A stretch of 7,045 nt of DNA, taken from an uncultured Pseudomonadota bacterium (lineage in GTDB: Bacteria; Pseudomonadota; Gammaproteobacteria; Burkholderiales; SG8-39). This document shows positions 4,806 through 7,045 of this stretch, in pieces; within the stretch, counting starts at the first letter, position 1; every line of letters begins with the position of its first letter. Below the pieces are notes generated by a model. It was not told the origin of the DNA, did no database searches, and saw only the letters and a program-made list of their open reading frames with translations. The stretch is taken from the NCBI GenBank assembly GCA_903895005.1, contig CAITSH010000355.1:1-7045 (forward strand). The letters are read 5' to 3'. Position numbers and translations under genes: made by a program.

Positions 4806-7045
4806 TTACAGCGTACGCGCGACTTCCTGCACTTCATAGGTTTCCAGCTGGTCGCCGGACTGCAGGTCGTTGAAACCCTTCAGTGAAAGGCCGCACTCAA
4901 AGCCTCCCTTCACCTCGCGCACATCGTCCTTGAAACGCTTGAGGGAATCGAGCTCGCCGGTCCAAATCACCACATTTTGGCGAAGCAATCGAACCATGGA
5001 ACCGCGCTTGACCACGCCATCGAGCACCATGCAGCCGGCGACCGTACCGATCTTCGATATCTTGTAGATCTCGCGGATTTCGACGAGTCCGAGAATGGCC
5101 TCCTTTTTCTCCGGGGTAAGCATGCCCGAAAGAGCGTCACGCACTTCATCGACCGCTTCGTAGATGATGTTGTAGTAGCGGATATCAACACCGTTGGCCT
5201 CCGCAAGCTTGCGCGCCGCCCCGTCGGCGCGGGTATTGAAGCCGATGATGACCGCCTTGGACGTGAGCGCAAGGTTTACATCCGACTCTGTGATGCCGCC
5301 GACGCTTGAGTAAATGACATTGACCTTGACCTCGCTGGTCGACAGCTTGGTGAGCGATTGCAGAAGTGCCTCCTGCGAGCCCTGGACGTCAGCCTTGATG
5401 ACCAAAGGCAGTATCTTTGCGGCGCCCTCGCCGATGTTCTCGAACATGTTCTCGAGCTTGGCTGCCTGCTGCTTTGCCAGTTTGACATCGCGGAACTTGC
5501 CCTGCCTGAAAAGCGCGATCTCCCGGGCCTTTTTCTCGTCGCTGAGGACGATCATTTCATCTCCCGCGTGGGGCACATCAGCGAGCCCCTGGATCTCGAC
5601 GGGGATTGACGGTCCGGCCTCCTGAATCGGACGCCCGGATTCGTCCAGCATGGCCCGCACGCGGCCAAATGACGTTCCCGCGAGCACGATATCGCCGCGT
5701 CTTAGGGTGCCGGACTGGACGAGGAGTGTGACCACGGGGCCCCGCCCCTTGTCCAGGCGTGCCTCGATTACAAGCCCCTTTGCCGGGGCATCGACCGGCG
5801 CCTTCAGTTCCAGAACCTCGGCCTGCAACAGCACCTGTTCCAGCAAGTCGTCTATGCCCGCACCGGTCTTGGCTGAAACCGGCACAAACGGGGAGTCCCC
5901 GCCGTACTCCTCAGGCAATACGTTCTCTGCCACGAGTTCCTGCTTCACCCTGTCCGGATTGGAATCGGGCTTATCGATCTTATTGATGGCGACCACGATC
6001 GGCACTTCGGCAAGCTTGGCGTGCTGGATGGCTTCCTTGGTCTGCGGCATAACCCCGTCGTCAGCTGCAACGACGAGGATGACGATGTCAGTGGCTTTAG
6101 CACCCCGGGCGCGCATCGCCGTGAAGGCCTCGTGGCCCGGCGTGTCAAGGAATGTGATCGTTCCCCGCGGCGTATCCACATGATAAGCGCCGATGTGCTG
6201 CGTGATGCCACCCGCCTCGCCCGCTGCCACCTTGGCGCGGCGAATGTAGTCGAGAAGCGAGGTCTTTCCGTGGTCGACGTGCCCCATAACCGTAACCACG
6301 GGCGGTCGGGTCTTGGACTCCGCTTCGTGTTTCTCCTGCTGAGGAGCCTCATCGAGGTAGGCCTCAGGATCGTCCAGTTTGGCCGCGACCGGATTGTGGC
6401 CCATTTCCGTCACGACGATCATCGCCGTTTCCTGGTCTAGAACCTGGTTAATGGTGACCATGCTGCCGAGTTTCATCAGTACCTTGATGACCTCGGTGGC
6501 CTTGACGGCCATTTTGTGTGAAAGATCAGCAACGGTGATGGTCTCGGGAACGTGTACTTCGCGAACAATGGGTTCGGACGGTGCGCTGAACTGGTTCGCC
6601 GTATTCTCCGATTCGCTCGCGTGCTTGTTGTGGCGCCCGCCCTTGGGGTTGTGCCATCCGGATGCGCCAGCAACATCGCCGCGCGTCTTGATGACACGGC
6701 GTTTCGCCGATTCGTCCTTCCACACAGTGACGGTTTTCTTTTTTGCCTTGGTGTCGCCCTTAGGCGTGCCATCGGCGGCCTTGGGTTTGTGCAAGGTGGT
6801 GTCGCCTGCTGGCGCGGCAGGCGCCGCACCAGGCACGGCACCGGCAGCTTTCGCAGCGGCTTTTTTTTGTTCGGCTTCGCGCATTTCGGCGAGGCGCTTC
6901 TCGCGCTCCTGCTTTTCCAGGAGTTCTGCGGCCTGGCGGGCGGCAAGATTCTGGTCGCGACGCCGCTCAAGTTCGCGAAGCTCAAGTTGCTGTGGGTCGA
7001 TGACATGCATCGGTCTCACCGGAGTCGGGGCCGGGGCCGGGGCCG
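4806..7045 (-). CDS. infB: Translation initiation factor IF-2 (5' end outside window)
   Basis: IF2 is the GTPase that places fMet-tRNA on the 30S subunit and promotes 50S joining. Numbered from the in-frame GTG at 7019, the visible part has a charged, coiled-coil-like region (about 8-58), an Ala/Pro/Lys-rich linker (58-110), an IF2_N domain (about 152-205, [25 protein letters not shown] region), and the GTPase domain. The G motifs are G1 GHVDHGKT (246-253), G2 GGITQHIG (270-277), G3 DTPGH (292-296), G4 NKID (346-349) and G5 SAK (382-384). Domains II and III follow (about 410-635), then the C-terminal fMet-tRNA-binding domain ([30 protein letters not shown]). The GTG at 7019 is not the start: the frame stays open to 7045 as an Ala-Pro repeat, and betaproteobacterial IF2 normally has a further N-terminal domain. 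The upstream part, promoter and RBS lie outside. The stop is TAA at 4806-4808. Confidence 0.96.
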   Translation of the reverse strand, partial: APAPAPTPVRPMHVIDPQQLELRELERRRDQNLAARQAAELLEKQEREKRLAEMREAEQKKAAAKAAGAVPGAAPAAPAGDTTLHKPKAADGTPKGDTKAKKKTVTVWKDESAKRRVIKTRGDVAGASGWHNPKGGRHNKHASESENTANQFSAPSEPIVREVHVPETITVADLSHKMAVKATEVIKVLMKLGSMVTINQVLDQETAMIVVTEMGHNPVAAKLDDPEAYLDEAPQQEKHEAESKTRPPVVTVMGHVDHGKTSLLDYIRRAKVAAGEAGGITQHIGAYHVDTPRGTITFLDTPGHEAFTAMRARGAKATDIVILVVAADDGVMPQTKEAIQHAKLAEVPIVVAINKIDKPDSNPDRVKQELVAENVLPEEYGGDSPFVPVSAKTGAGIDDLLEQVLLQAEVLELKAPVDAPAKGLVIEARLDKGRGPVVTLLVQSGTLRRGDIVLAGTSFGRVRAMLDESGRPIQEAGPSIPVEIQGLADVPHAGDEMIVLSDEKKAREIALFRQGKFRDVKLAKQQAAKLENMFENIGEGAAKILPLVIKADVQGSQEALLQSLTKLSTSEVKVNVIYSSVGGITESDVNLALTSKAVIIGFNTRADGAARKLAEANGVDIRYYNIIYEAVDEVRDALSGMLTPEKKEAILGLVEIREIYKISKIGTVAGCMVLDGVVKRGSMVRLLRQNVVIWTGELDSLKRFKDDVREVKGGFECGLSLKGFNDLQSGDQLETYEVQEVARTL
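7027..7044. repeat. GGGGCC hexamer repeat coding the IF2 Ala-Pro linker
   Basis: Three perfect tandem copies of GGGGCC on the plus strand reach the window edge and may continue beyond it. On the coding (minus) strand they read as alternating GCC and CCG codons, Ala-Pro-Ala-Pro, within the flexible linker of infB. The plus strand, which is the transcription template, has three evenly spaced GGGG runs; a fourth would complete a G-quadruplex motif. Confidence 0.8.

Noticed and set aside
5650..6183. 177-codon plus-strand open frame opposite the infB GTPase region
   Set aside because: It is antisense to the conserved G motifs of IF2, with no domain and no initiation signals.
7017..7019. GTG at 7019 as the infB start
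   Set aside because: The frame continues without a stop to the edge as Ala-Pro codons, and there is no SD upstream. The gene is simply cut by the window.

Overview
The window is a chromosomal housekeeping segment from a proteobacterium, most probably a betaproteobacterium. The gene order infB-rbfA-truB-rpsO-pnp, the DksA coiled-coil and zinc-finger sequence, and the close resemblance of PNPase, IF2 and TruB to remembered Burkholderia/Nitrosomonas-type proteins all point that way. Genus cannot be fixed by eye. I found no insertion sequence, CRISPR array, phage gene, toxin or other accessory system.

Layout, left to right. Positions 1-55 hold the 5' part of a tRNA-Pro(UGG) gene on the minus strand, cut by the window edge, with a strong sigma70-type promoter at 67-96. 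A 255-bp divergent intergenic region (56-310) separates it from dksA (311-736, plus strand). dksA converges on pnp, and one symmetrical hairpin with flanking A and T runs (769-796) can terminate both. The rest is a minus-strand cluster read from right to left: infB (from beyond 7045 to 4806), rbfA (4712-4353), truB (4356-3433), rpsO (3310-3041) and pnp (2917-812).

The cluster makes translation and RNA-metabolism proteins: initiation factor IF2, the 30S maturation factor RbfA, the tRNA U55 pseudouridine synthase TruB, ribosomal protein S15 and the exoribonuclease PNPase. rbfA and truB overlap by 4 bp (GTGA). rpsO has a candidate promoter of its own, and a terminator-like hairpin lies between rpsO and pnp, as in the well-studied E. 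coli rpsO-pnp operon. On the left, DksA is the RNA polymerase cofactor that works with ppGpp on stable-RNA promoters, and it sits divergent from a tRNA gene whose promoter looks like such a target.

The points most worth a second look concern gene control. pnp very likely starts at TTG 2917 rather than the longer GTG start at 2947. Its leader has a hairpin whose UCCUU loop matches the pnp Shine-Dalgarno sequence, and a second hairpin that encloses the GTG. The IF2 Ala-Pro linker at the right edge is encoded by a GGGGCC repeat.
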